Assembly: GCF_036785885.1 (NCBI RefSeq)
Contig: NC_092310.1
Location: forward strand, 4,154,001 to 4,218,000
DNA length: 64,000 nt
Reading direction: 5' to 3'
Source: Coffea arabica
Taxonomy: Eukaryota; Streptophyta; Magnoliopsida; Gentianales; Rubiaceae
Each line of letters opens with the position of its first letter. Within the stretch, counting starts at the first letter, position 1. Positions 1 through 11,289 of this stretch are shown here, one piece after another. A program made the position numbers and the translations under genes. The notes under the pieces were generated by a model. The model was given only the letters and a program-made list of their open reading frames with translations, had not been told where the DNA came from and searched no databases.

Positions 1-657
1 GTCCGACCGGTTGAATCTCGACCCTTTCACGTCACCGGTTCAATTAACGGTCCGGTTTTTAAAACATTGGTCAAAGCTCGAACCTTGGACCTCCACCAAT
101 CAGTAACGCATGCTTACCACCAGGCTGCTCCGAAATTTGTTAATAAAAGGTCTTTATTATAATATATATATATATATGTTTTTTCAATTCTATCTTTTTT
201 TTCTCTAAAATAAATTTATTTGAAATCTTTTAATAAAAATTAGTACCCTCCAAACTCTATAATTTATAAAATGAATTTCAAAAATAACACATTACATAAT
301 TCATTTCAAAGACAAATATTAATTTAATAATTTTTTACACTTAAAATTCATAAATAAGCTACATTATTACACTAAATATAGATAAAATTTTACACTTGAA
401 GTTTGGTGTATTACTAAATAACTTTATATTTAATTGATTCTTATATGAATTAATTATTTTATAGCAAATTAAATTAAATGAGCTTTTACTATAGCATTAT
501 TTATTACAATTTATATCATATATCTTATATAAAAAATTATGAAATATAATATTTAAATATATTTAGTGACCCACCGGTTCAACCACTCACCCACCGGTTG
601 AACCAGTAACCCGTTGATCCACCCCCTTCGCCGGGTTCCTTCCCGGGTTGGGTTTAA
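1..657. repeat. Right part of a DNA-transposon-like repeat
   Basis: The first ~110 bases and bases 565-657 carry inverted, GC-richer blocks built from variants of ACCGGTT and GGTTGAACC. Between them lies very AT-rich DNA, including a short (TA)n tract near 160-177. Such GGTT/AACC-rich termini around an AT-rich core are common in non-autonomous TIR transposons of plants. The left end lies outside the window, so no TIR pair or target duplication can be tested. No coding capacity is visible. The call rests on layout only. Confidence 0.35.
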
Positions 658-689
658 TAACTATGCTTGGGAGACTGTCCTCCATAAGC

Positions 690-3600
690 AGGAAATAAGA
701 CTTGATACTAAGCACATCTATTTATCCATTTAAAACAAAATTGCTAACCTGAGGGACAACCTGAAAATTTGTCAGCTTCTCATGGTCAATCTGTTTCGCC
801 AATACAAGCTCTATTGCCAACCGAACTCCCCATGATGATCACCAGAAATTCACAGTGATGATGGTTTTTGAGAGATATTACATAAGTTGGGGAAGGAAAT
901 TTTGGCGAGCAGTTTGTAGAGGTCAGCTGACAAAGATAAGAGCAATTATAATACAACTTTCTGCGATTAAGTGTCAGCTAGTTGCCAGAAAAAAAAGGTA
1001 GAGCTAATTTCAAAGATTACAAGTCTGGAAAAGATGAGAAAATTCACAGTAACATAGCATGATAATTTGTAATCCCTGATATCATGACTGGAAAGGCTGG
1101 CTGATATAGTGCACAAGCTCCTGCAACGGTTTTATCAGGTTTTAGACACTAAGAAGAAAAAAAAGTGTGCCTGTAGCACGCCATCCTGAACATGTCCCTC
1201 CAATTGAAACAGGCTTTGATTCAACAAAGTTTTCAGAAGTACATGCTGTGTAATTCAATCTGTAAGAAAGAGCCATTGCAGATACCAGTTGATCATTGAA
1301 ACTGAGATCACTACAAAATAGAAAACTCGAAATGAGGCAATATGTGGTGAAGAAGAAAGCTAAAAAGAAAGTTTAGGTAATTTCACCATACTTTTGTACT
1401 GTCAATCTCACAAAAGGCTAAAATCTGTGTCTTGTTTGTTTTGAAACTACATGGATAAGCAAGTACTAAGTCATGTTTCCAATTATTCCTATAAATATTA
1501 TAGTAGTTTGGTTCCAACAACAAAGTAAGTCATTACAACTCAAACTTGAAAATAATGACGGGCAATTCATGGCACATGCAAAGCAATTATGTGGTGGAAC
1601 TTAGAAAATAAAGGGCCATTGAGTCACAATAGAATCCACATTTAACTGCTACCGGAACACCAGCCAGTTTTAACTTCTAACGACGAGCAGTATGCCAGAG
1701 ATATAGCAAATTGAGTTGCAGAACAAGTAAATCAGCACCTCATTATTGTGACTACAAATTGCTGAATCGTTTGGACAGTTTAAAGGCAACATACCCACAA
1801 TGGGAATCTCAGCCCTTGACCATTTGAGGCACAGAGCAAAAGAGAATGCGTCCTAGATGTTACTATCTAACTGAAGCAGGATCTTATTCAGCAAGGAATC
1901 ATAGGACTTTCAAAAAGTAAAGGCAGCATGTAAGAGCCATCGGCGAGGTTCCCCCTTGAGTTTTGGTCCTACTATCACTGCAAAGCACAAAAACTCAAAC
2001 TCAAGATGGCATATACCATAGAATAAAGCTAATGGAAATTTTCAGATCATTGCAAATTTTTGTCATTGTAACCAGAGCACCGAAAGAAGAAACTTACTAT
2101 AAAAGAAAAGCAACCCACAATCACAAAAGGCAGAGGAAGCTTAAGAGCCTTTATCTAGGTGGATTCACTAAGAGCAGCAAGTTGCAACAAGTAGACTTGA
2201 CCAACTACCGAAATGCTTCAAAACATCCTGCTTAGACTTGACCATGTCGGAAGATACTCCACCAAGTTTTGTGCAACTTCATTGCATGAACGGTAAATCT
2301 TCCTTGGCTACCTCAACAATATCTTCACAATGACTTTTTCTTTTGTTTTACATGTAGCATATTAAAAATCAAAGCGATTAACAGTCAAGATTGAGCAGTG
2401 ACGTGTATCTAAAATTACCAGAATTGTGAACCAAAATGCCGAAGTTTTAACCAAAAGCTGTGAAAACTCCTTGATTGACCATTGTCTTCATGGCTAGAAA
2501 ATCATAACCGAGAAAAAGTGAGTCAGAAAACCATTATTTAGAGACTCAGAGCTATTACTAATCAAATGATTCAGAGAAGTATGCAAATGCATTTTCAAGA
2601 GGTATAAAAGTTACAGAGAAACAAATTCATCCCCTTAGAATCACAAGTTCAAAGAGAGCGAGCTGACTTTAGCAGTAATATCTTACAATTCGCAGAAGCA
2701 GATACGGAATATCAACAAAACTAGACTGCTAGTTGTTAATATATGTTGATGGGGTATTTGTAGGAATTGCAGGCAAAAAAATTATTCAGTTCCAGCCATA
2801 TATACGGTGCTGAAGAAGCTTCACGATTCTAACCTATGTTCGTCTAAGCAAAGAGACCACAAAAATCATATTGGGAAGTATTGAAGAAAGGAGTGTGGCC
2901 AGAATTGCTGGTCTAAAGAAATATGGAAGAGGGTTCAAAAATTTACTGCATATGATATATAAACTAAGCTGCAAAGCGCAATTTCAACAGGTGCAAGGTG
3001 AGAGAAATCATTTTTTGTGTAAGATTTAAGAGACTACCAGCATAAGTAAAGATTTACTCAACATCATATAGATCAAGTGGTTTTGAGATGGATATTGACT
3101 CTGGGATTAGTGTAGTGGCTACCGTCCGGGTCTTGAGGAATAACTATGAATCTTAAAGTAACAGCATCATTCTAGATATACTAAGTTTAACTGCAAAAAG
3201 AGAACAGGCAAACTCACAAAAATCAGGTTGTATGTAATGGAGCTAAGATACAACTTCAAGAAGAGTGGTAAGCAGCTTGTGGAGGCCAACTAACAGACGA
3301 TAAGTAGTCACAAGACAGACTGACAATTTTCTGCAACTGAATTGGAGCTAATTTGAGAGACAAGCAGTCTGAGGCAGAAAACCAATTGAGGTTCATAATC
3401 AGTGAATTACTACCTCATATCATGACCGACAGTTTGACGGCACAACATTCACAACGTTGATCTCAAACTTTGTCCATCTCAGTCACTTAGAAGCAAAAGA
3501 GAGTGCATTCTCTACAGTTGTCACCAGTTTGAAAATGGTGTGGTTGAAGAAGGAATAACAGGATATTGACAGGTATTGAAGTAATTAAGCCACCGAAGTC

Positions 3601-4480
3601 TCCGAGGAGATTTGAGCCTAATACACTGCAAAATAGAAAACTTAAACTCAGGACAACGTAAAAAACATCGTAAAGCTAACAGGAAATTTCAGATGATTGC
3701 ACGACATTTCTGTTCAACAAATCTTACAGAAAGCTTAAAAAAAGGCTTTTGTCTTTGTTTTAAAACTTAAATTAATAAGCAAATATGAAATCCTTCTTCT
3801 CAGTTCACAGATACCAAGTAGTGTCATGAAAATTGTTCTAGTTTGTGTCCAAAACTCCAAAAAATGAAAAGAAAAGTGGCAGCCAGTAAACCTGACAGGC
3901 ATAGACAGCTCAAGAATCTTCATGAAGGCGAATTCCTAGAGAGTAGTGACCAATTATTACTATTTGATGTTCAAAAGTTTAAATCATCACAGTTAGACTT
4001 AACTTTTCAATAAATGGTAATCTACCAAGTCTCTGGAGCTTCATTGCAGGAACAACACTATTTTCCTTGGCAATCTCAAAAAATGACTTCAATATGTCCC
4101 TTTTTGTTTTGTTGGTTTTAGTTAACAAATTGAGAATCAAACTGCTTAAACTTCAATAACATATTTAGAGAAGAAAGGTTGAGTCACAAATTAGGATAAT
4201 TTTAAGTGAAAAAAAAAGTGGTATCATAGATTACCAGTCCCTTTGCCAATACCAATTTAAAATCAAGGGGCAGAGAGAATTTGTCGATTGACCGGTGTCC
4301 TCTTGCTGAGAGATCATAACCAGGGAACGTTGAGTCGAATCCCATCACTGAGAGACATTGTAGAGAAGATCAAATCTCAGATGATGATAAGATGACAATT
4401 CATTTTCAAGAGGTGAAAGTGCAGAGCAACCATTTTGTCCCAAAGAATCTCCACTTTAGGAATCAATGTACAAATCACAG
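690..4480. repeat. Decayed tandem copies of a non-coding segment downstream of the NLR gene
   Basis: No gene is supported here. The stretch contains diverged copies of the same text. The block at ~695-1500 (ATAAGACTTGATACTA, then GGTCAATCTGTTTC, then CAGCTGACA) recurs in weaker form at ~1930-2500, ~3230-4300 and again at 6005-6720. Shared landmarks include a GAAAAC..AACTC..AGCTAA..AAATTTCAGAT.ATT run and a CTTCATTGCA..AACA..TCTTCCTTGGC run. The segments lie on the 3' side of the NLR relic. They may be remains of untranslated or intron sequence from a former NLR tandem cluster, but that is inference because no NLR coding text is recognisable in them. Confidence 0.5.
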
Positions 4481-4814
4481 TGGCAGACATATATGGTGAG
4501 CAAATAAAAACTGCTACTTTTTATTGAAAGATAGCAAAGGCATGAAACTCAGTGCAAATAGTGGTAAGCTATCATATTATGCATAGCTATCCACACCAAA
4601 TAATATGTTCTTAAATATTGTAATCTATAATTGAGTTAGAAGTGATGTGGATAATGTGACAAAACCAAAATATCAAACTGCTCATCAAATATATCCTTTA
4701 TATCTGGAAAAAGCCAAAATTATACCAAAAAGAATTGATTGGATTATGAACTGAGCCTCTCGGGGAGGAACTAGAAGTGCCAAATGTGAGGCGTGATGCG
4801 TACTCTGTGTGCTA

Positions 4815-4849
4815 TGTGTGTGTGTGTGTGTGTGTGTTTGTGTGTGTGT
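4815..4849. repeat. (TG)n microsatellite
   Basis: A (TG)n dinucleotide run with one TTTG interruption, in non-coding DNA. Confidence 0.9.
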
Positions 4850-5443
4850 TGAGTGTGTATTGTGAGTGTGTGCTGTGACATTTTACCGAGTGATGGTGTT
4901 TTCTTTGCTAATAGCAGTTAAACGTTTTCAGGCTACCTAAGACAAGCAAAGTTCAGCAAAGCAGACTTCTGCCTTCAACAAACTAAAGTGCAATCAACAA
5001 TTTAGATCTCTAATTGCAACCTATGATCAAATTGAAGGTGCACAATTGAATCCTCTCAAATTCCTGCTATTGCATTGCTAGACAACATCCTTGGAGGTAG
5101 ATCCTCATAAGCTTTCAAATTTTTGTAAATTAAATAATTTTAGTTATCATCTCACATACTTCATAAGAGTTTCATTGGAGTATGTTCTCCTATAGGAATA
5201 AAAGAATCTATAAATTAAAAAGTCTAAAATCTCTGTTGTGGTTGCTAGTTGACAATTTTTTGTGCTTGGACATACTTTCATTTGAGGCTTTACTCCATGA
5301 ATATGTTGCATTATCTTTTCTTTTTTTACAAGCAAATCAATAAGTAAATAAATTTTTCACAGTAAATGGTGGTGTGTATTCCTGAGTTTGATGAAAGCCA
5401 TAGATTTTAAATCTCAAGAAATCTTGTTCCTACATTATAATTA

Positions 5444-5915
5444 GGGCAAATTCCACTTTACCCCCCTGTGGTTTAGCATTTTTCACATAACCCCCATATG
5501 GTTTCAAAAGCTATACATAACCCCCTTATGGTTTGAATTAAAGTGTCAAAGTGACGGGAATAATCATTCATAACGGCGTCACCTAAAATATCAAAAATAC
5601 CCTTATGCAAAGTTGAAATTTATGTATTAACCAAGGGGGGTTATGTGTATATTTTGAAAATCATAAGGGAGTTATATGGTAAAATATTAAACCATAAAGG
5701 GGTTATATAGTAAAATATAAAAATCATACGGGATTAATGTGTCATGTATTTATAAGGGTAATTTCGACATTTTTAGAAATTCCGTTACGAGTGACTATTT
5801 CCGTTACTTTGACACTTTAATCCAAACTATGAGGGGGTTATGTATAGCTTTTGAAATCATACGGGGGTTATGTTAAAAAAGGGTAAATCACAGGGGGGTC
5901 AAATGTAATTTACCC
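5444..5915 (-). mobile_element. Mutator-type MITE, copy 1 (9-bp TSD)
   Basis: A 472-bp element with long terminal inverted repeats. The left end starts GGGCAAATTCCACTTTACCC and the right end reads as GGGTAAATTACATTTGACCC on the other strand. It is flanked on both sides by the perfect 9-bp duplication TTATAATTA (5435-5443 and 5916-5924). A 9-bp target duplication with long TIRs is the mark of the Mutator superfamily. There is no coding capacity, so it is non-autonomous. Strand is given relative to the copies at 40346, 43276 and 44659; this copy lies in the opposite direction. Confidence 0.9.
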
Positions 5916-6004
5916 TTATAATTATGAACACGGGAAGTTCTATTACGTTTTCTTGAGCTGGGAATCTTACAAATTTGAGTTTCTTTTGTTGCTTTTACCC
6001 TAAA

Positions 6005-6720
6005 GATAATGAGCAGGTAATAAGACTTGATACTATGTACGTATATTTTCCCGGCTTAGACATGCTAACCTGCGGATAATTCTTGAAAGTTAGCAAAACC
6101 TCTAATGGTCAATCTGTTTCTCTAGTAATGATCATCAAACTGTAAATAAGGATCATCAGAAACTCCTGGTGATGATGGCTCCCCAAAAACATCCGATAAT
6201 TTGGGGCAAGATTTTTTTCCAAGCAGCTCGCACAGGCCAGCTGATAGTCTTAAGCAATCAAAAACACTGACCGAAAACTTTCTGCAATTAAGTAACAACT
6301 ATTTTCAAAAACAAGAAGCCAGAAAAAAAAAGAGAAAATTTGTAGTAACATAGCAGCTAAATTCTTACTGCTAGATCTCGTGACTGAAACAGCAGATTGA
6401 TAGTGTGCAAACTCCGACGATAAGGATATCAGGTGTTGGCTATCTGAGGCAGCAATACGGAAGAAAAGAGTGTCATCATAACATTTCCGTCCAAGATACT
6501 GGCTATGCAATTCAATGAGTAATTAATAGCCAATGGAGATTTGAGCCTAAGATCATTGCAAAATAGAAAATTTGAACTCAGATATTATGCAGGGAACAAG
6601 AAATCTAACAAGACAATTCAGATAATTTCGTGAAGCTATTGTTCTGTCAATCCTACAAAAACAAACCGTGGAACAGAATATGAACTGAGTTATAGCAATA
6701 CATCAAAGCACGGAATAGAA
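6005..6720. repeat. Further decayed copy of the segment at 690-4480
   Basis: Starts with AATAAGACTTGATACTA and continues through GGTCAATCTGTTTCTC, GCCAGCTGATA and TTTCTGCAATTAAGT. This is the same order of landmarks as at 700-1000, with many substitutions and indels. No open frame of significance. It is the copy closest to the 3' end of the NLR relic. Confidence 0.5.
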
Positions 6721-7024
6721 TAGGTGCTTGGTTTCATGCTAATTGATGGTTACATAGTATTATGTTGTTAGGAGTAATTGAAAAGCACCAATATTTTGGA
6801 CCTGGTAAGAAATGCTAATGCTGCACCTCTGAAAGCTAATAAATAGGAAGAGAAAAAGGGAGAAGACAAAATTGTGAAGAATAACCATAGGGACGTTTTA
6901 GTTTTTCACGAGATGGTTAATCAGAAAGGGGGGTGACGAGAAGGCAAATCATAAAATGGCAAAGAAATTGATTATAAGGCAAATTAAGAAAGTAGGTAAG
7001 AGGCAATCTTACATGATAGAATTT

Positions 7025-7072
7025 GATTTGAAGATGAACTGTTAACCAGATTTGAAGATGAACTGTTAACCA
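7025..7072. repeat. 24-bp tandem duplication over the NLR stop codon
   Basis: The 24-bp unit at 7025-7048 is repeated exactly at 7049-7072. On the minus strand the copy nearer the gene contains the TAA (7068-7066) that ends the last NLR reading frame. The duplication therefore lies at the coding/3'-UTR border. Confidence 0.85.
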
Positions 7073-10000
7073 CTGATGTCTAGGTATTGAATATGAGAAA
7101 CCTTGGACCACAGGGAGTCAGGGCCACTACTCTGAGGAGTGCATCTTTCTTTTAAGAGAGGAGAACAAAAAACCCACAAATGCTTTAATTTGGTGAGGCG
7201 TCTCATGGCATCGTCAGAGGGTAAATGTCGAAGCTTTTTGAAATCAGAAAAATGCAGGTACTCAAGAGCTGTAAAGTTTCCGAGCCAATCTGGTAGAGCT
7301 TCTATACCTCCAAAGTCATGTAGCGATAGTGATCTGAGGATGGTCAAGTATTGGAGCAGAAATGGCAGCGAATCCATGTGTGGCAACCCATATAATTTTA
7401 CTTCACGAAGTGTTGATGATGAATAGGAGGAGGATATCAAACCAGACCAATCAAATTCATTGTAAATTGAAGAATTTTCATGATCATTATCATCTGAGAA
7501 GGGACCAATTACAAGGCAGTTTAAGCTGGTTAGGAAACCAATCCTTTAGGCGTCATACTTGTTTTCAGTTCGGGACACCGGTATAATTCCAGCTCCAAAA
7601 GAGAAGGCGTTTGTTGCAAATCAATTGGAAAGGAGATAAGATTCTTGGAACAACTCACACTAAGCCTTTGGAGAGAGGTGCAAGAGTGTAGTATGTCACC
7701 GAACAGATCTGTCAACCCACTGCAATCATAAATCACCAGCTCCTTAAGAGACGTAAAGTTTTGCAAGGGAAGGAGTTCTCTGCATCTAGCGCAGTAATTA
7801 AATTCCAAACTCACTAACTTGGGGAGTGTTGTTGGCAAAACCATTATCCATTGAGGAAATTGATCGCCCATAAAGCCTGAAATTGCCAACTCCTCCAAAT
7901 TTGGGTGAGGTCTAAGGCCGTCTAACACATCTTCTTCGCCGTAGTTGTCGCCTTCTCGATCCCGGCCCCACTCAAGTCGTAAGCTGAATAGATTTGTCTT
8001 TTCAGATAGATTTGCTTCCTCACCTCCTTCTTTACCCTTTACTAGTTGAAGATTGCGTATCACCAATCTGCCTTTGAGGTTTTTCAAGCATCCAAGCTCT
8101 CCAATTTGTCGACCCTTCTCTTGACCCACGTTAAAGAACTCTAGCATCTGAAGGCAAGTCAATCGTCCCATATTCAGTGGCATTTGAAATTTTTCATCAG
8201 GATTGTAATAGTGGAGATGTCTCAAGTTAATCAAATTGCACATCCTCTTTGGAAATTCTTTTAGATCACTGCATTCACTTAGCCTCAGTGTCTGCAAATT
8301 ATAAAGTTTACAAACAGATTTTGGCAAACTTTTACCACAGAAACCAAAAAGTTCAATATATCGCAAATGTATCAGTTTGTCAATTGTGATCAGTAGCTCC
8401 TTATTTTGGGCACAATACAAATTCAAAACATACAAGTTCTTCAATTTCTTTAACATACCACCACCAAATAAGTTAACATACCATTTCTGTAACACGTGAT
8501 CACCGAACAAGCTATTCCTTATAAACAATGTATGAAGCGAAGTTGATAGACTTTCAAGAAGTTTCACTGTGTGTTCTCCAAATGAATCTATTGCAAGGTA
8601 ACGAACTTGATTACTGTTGTCTACTAATCGAGTCTCTGAGTTAATGACTTTAGTAGACTTTGACACTGATTCTGCAAGGTCGTGCACTAGATCATGCATC
8701 TTATAATATGTTCCCCGAGCATTTGTTTCTTCAAACAATGAACTCTGCAATAAAATTCTCAAATAATTCATTCCAATTTCCTCCATCATCATTTGGCTGT
8801 TGACATCTGCTTGGAGGAAGCCTTCTGCCATCCAAAGTTCGATAAGCATATTCCTTTCTACCCCAGTATCCTTGGGAAATATAGAACAATATGCAAAACA
8901 TTTCTTAATGGATGGAGATGGTAAACAATCAAAACTCAAGTTAAGTATCTCCATGACACCATCTTCATCTCCACTCAAAATTGAAAGCTTATTCTTCAAA
9001 ATCAATTGCCACTCCTCCTTTCCCTTCATGCGCAATAAACCTCCCATTACACTTGCAGCTAGTGGTAGACCACAACATTTTTTTATAATTTCCTTTTTCA
9101 TGACATGCAATTGTTCGGGAATTTCTCCATCTGCAATGGCTTTCTCTGTTAGGATAGACCAACAATCGTCATCAGATAGCTTTCCTAGCACATAAGAATC
9201 ATGTGTGGCCACAATGGATGCAGTTTGTTGTTTACGAGTAGTCACAATACACCAATTTCCATTAGTTGCATTCAACCCCAGTAACGAATGTAAAAAATCA
9301 TCCCACAAGATATGGCTTTCGGTCCAGACATCATCAAGAACAAGAAGATATTTTTTTCCCATAAGTTTTTTTTGAATTTTCTTGACGATGACATCCCTAC
9401 TGGTCATTTCAACATTTCTTCTCTTGAGTGATTCTAAAATCATTTTGAAAAGCCTGGTCACTTCAAAATCGTCAGACACACAAACCCAAATTTTTTTCTC
9501 AAAATGGCTATCAACTTGACGATTGTTGTAAACAGATTGAGCTAAAGTTGTCTTTCCCAATCCGCCCATCCCAAGGATGGGAATTACAGAAACTGCTTTT
9601 TCTGACAAGCTTAGCAAGGTCTCGACTAGACTTGTTTCATCCTTAGCTCTTCCTACAACATTATGGCCAACAACAGAGTCCGTCTCTCTATTTAGTGTGA
9701 CTTTAGCAGTAGTAGAAGGGGGGAAAGTTTTCCCCTGATTTCTGACCAGCCGAAAATCACTGGCCTCTTTATTGATCTTATTCAACTTCTTGTTGATGTC
9801 CCTGATCTTAGAGGCCATTCTCCATTGGAAAACAATATTAATGTCAGAGGACAGCGTACCTTGCCCACGAGTTGGCAACGAAGAACTTCATAATTGAGCT
9901 CGTCCAACAAATTCTCAGCATCAAACGCCACGCCTTCCAGCCTCCGAAGCCACAGTTGCACGGCCTGGTCACACGTTTGCTTTTTTTCAGCATCAGCCAA

Positions 10001-10144
10001 GACAGCTTGGATCATGGCAACAGATTCTCTCAGGGTCTCCAAATCCTCCTCCAATTGGAATAACTTGCCAATTCTTTCATTGGCAAGGGAAAGTGTCATC
10101 TCCAATGCTACCTCTATTGTGGAAGAAATAAGTGCATTAGCCAT
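7066..10144 (-). pseudogene. CC-NB-LRR (CNL, RGA-like) disease resistance gene with two frameshifts
   Basis: NLR proteins of this class are intracellular immune receptors. The ATG at 10144 opens an Rx-type coiled-coil domain (MANALISSTIEVALEM..., with an EDVID-like DAENLLDEL). The frame shifts near 9840-9860 into a 782-codon frame ending at 7530. That frame holds the P-loop GMGGLGKTT (its residues 103-111), kinase-2 YLLVLDDVW, GLPL (CCGLPLA), RNBS-D-like CFAYCSIFPKD, MHD (MHDLVHDLAE, near 8695) and LRRs. A second shift near 7530-7550 is needed to reach the last LRRs (7440-7066), which end SHIQYLDISG as is usual for the family's C-terminus. About 1,026 codons equals a normal RGA length, and the W ending kinase-2 marks the CC class. 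Each break needs a change of one base (modulo 3). I call it a recent pseudogene; sequencing error at both sites is the alternative. Confidence 0.85.
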
Positions 10145-10592
10145 TCTTTTTGTTCCTTGGGTACAGTCTTCAGATCAGAATACTCTTTTTGCGGTGGAAG
10201 GTTTTAGTTGCAGCAAGGAACTGCTCTTAAACTGCAGTGACAAGAGTTATGAGGATTTTTTGGTGCAGTGCTCCTTTGACAAACAGGGTCGAATGCCTTT
10301 GCAACGGAAGTTGCTTGGCATTGTCAGTTGAAGATATTGTCGTTGCTGGGATTCTGCATCTGTTTTTGATCCACATTCCACATGCTTGGGCCCCCTGGCC
10401 GATTAAAATTGCACCCAAGAACGACAAGAAAGTGAGCTGAACAATGAAGGGTTCAAAATAATTTTTTTATAAATAAATAAAAAAGAAAATGACAATCATA
10501 ATTGAGACACTGACAAATCTCACTAGTTGATCCTTGGGACATAAACATAGCATTAAATTTCATCTAAATTGCTGATCTTTGGGGTTCATATT
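10145..10592. other. Upstream region of the NLR relic; no gene
   Basis: Short overlapping open frames on both strands here have no recognisable family. This should hold the 5' flank of the NLR relic on the minus strand, but I see no convincing TATA box at a fitting distance. Confidence 0.4.
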
Positions 10593-11289
10593 TGTTAGGG
10601 CGAAACACCTCGAGAGAGTCCACCAAAGAGTCCAATATGTAAGTTAGGAATCCAATTCTGACCCAAAAGCTTAAGTTATTAGGTTTTGGACCTTTACTTG
10701 CATATTAACTACTCTTTCTGGGACACAACCCTTTACTCATGAATCTAACAAATCTCCCCCATCATGAGTAACTCCCACATTAAACCCAAATTTACAAGCT
10801 CTTCTTCGAGCTCACTTTAATACTCAATGCAAGCCCACCTTATCACTTAAGGTCATCTCTTCTTCCAATCATGGACCCACTCTTCTTCAACATCCAAACT
10901 GCATTCTGGACCCCTGCCAACCCTTGACTCCTTGGTCTAATTCCAACCGGACCCCCTGCCAAACCCATGGCACACCTGGTCCAATAGGAGCCAAACTCCT
11001 TAGCACTTTTTTGTCCATCACCAAGAAGAGAATTTTCACCGGTACAACTCTGAGAAGAATCCACTTGTCCATGAGTAGCCCAGTTTTGGCAACGTGAAGC
11101 TCTGATACCACTTGTTAGGGCGAAACATCTCGAGAGAGTCCACCAAAGAGTCCAATATGTAAGTCAGGAATCCAATTCTGACCCAAAAGCTTAAGCTATT
11201 AGGTCTTGGACCCTTATTTGCATATTAACTACTCTTTCTCTATCTCTCGGACTGATGTTGGACACAACCCTTTACTCATGAATCTAACA
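10593..11289 (-). mobile_element. TRIM (terminal-repeat retrotransposon in miniature)
   Basis: A complete 697-bp element. Direct repeats at 10593-10750 (158 bp) and 11113-11289 (177 bp) both begin TGTTAG and end CTAACA. A 5-bp target duplication ATATT lies on both sides (10588-10592, 11290-11294). On the minus strand, two bases inside the upstream LTR, sits a perfect initiator-Met tRNA primer site TGGTATCAGAGC (11110-11099). Just before the other LTR is a polypurine tract, GATGGGGGAGATT (10765-10751). The interior is only 362 bp and has no gag or pol similarity, so it must be moved in trans. The right LTR has an ~18-bp insertion (CTATCTCTCGGACTGATG region) relative to the left. Confidence 0.93.
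11099..11110 (-). promoter_or_regulatory. TRIM primer-binding site (initiator Met tRNA)
   Basis: TGGTATCAGAGC on the minus strand, separated by two bases from the LTR. It matches the 3' end complement of plant initiator methionyl tRNA, the common primer of copia-type and TRIM elements. Confidence 0.9.

Noticed and set aside
1963..2235. 90-codon plus-strand frame
   Set aside because: It lies in the decayed repeat copies, is not preserved in the sister copies and matches no family.
9782..9878. Small intron to explain the first NLR frameshift
   Set aside because: A GTACGC donor exists, but any AG that restores the frame would give an intron of ~45 bp, below the usual plant minimum, and this gene class is normally intronless here.
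11099..11110. Possible tRNA gene at TGGTATCAGAGC
   Set aside because: Only the 12-nt primer complement is present; no cloverleaf can be formed around it.
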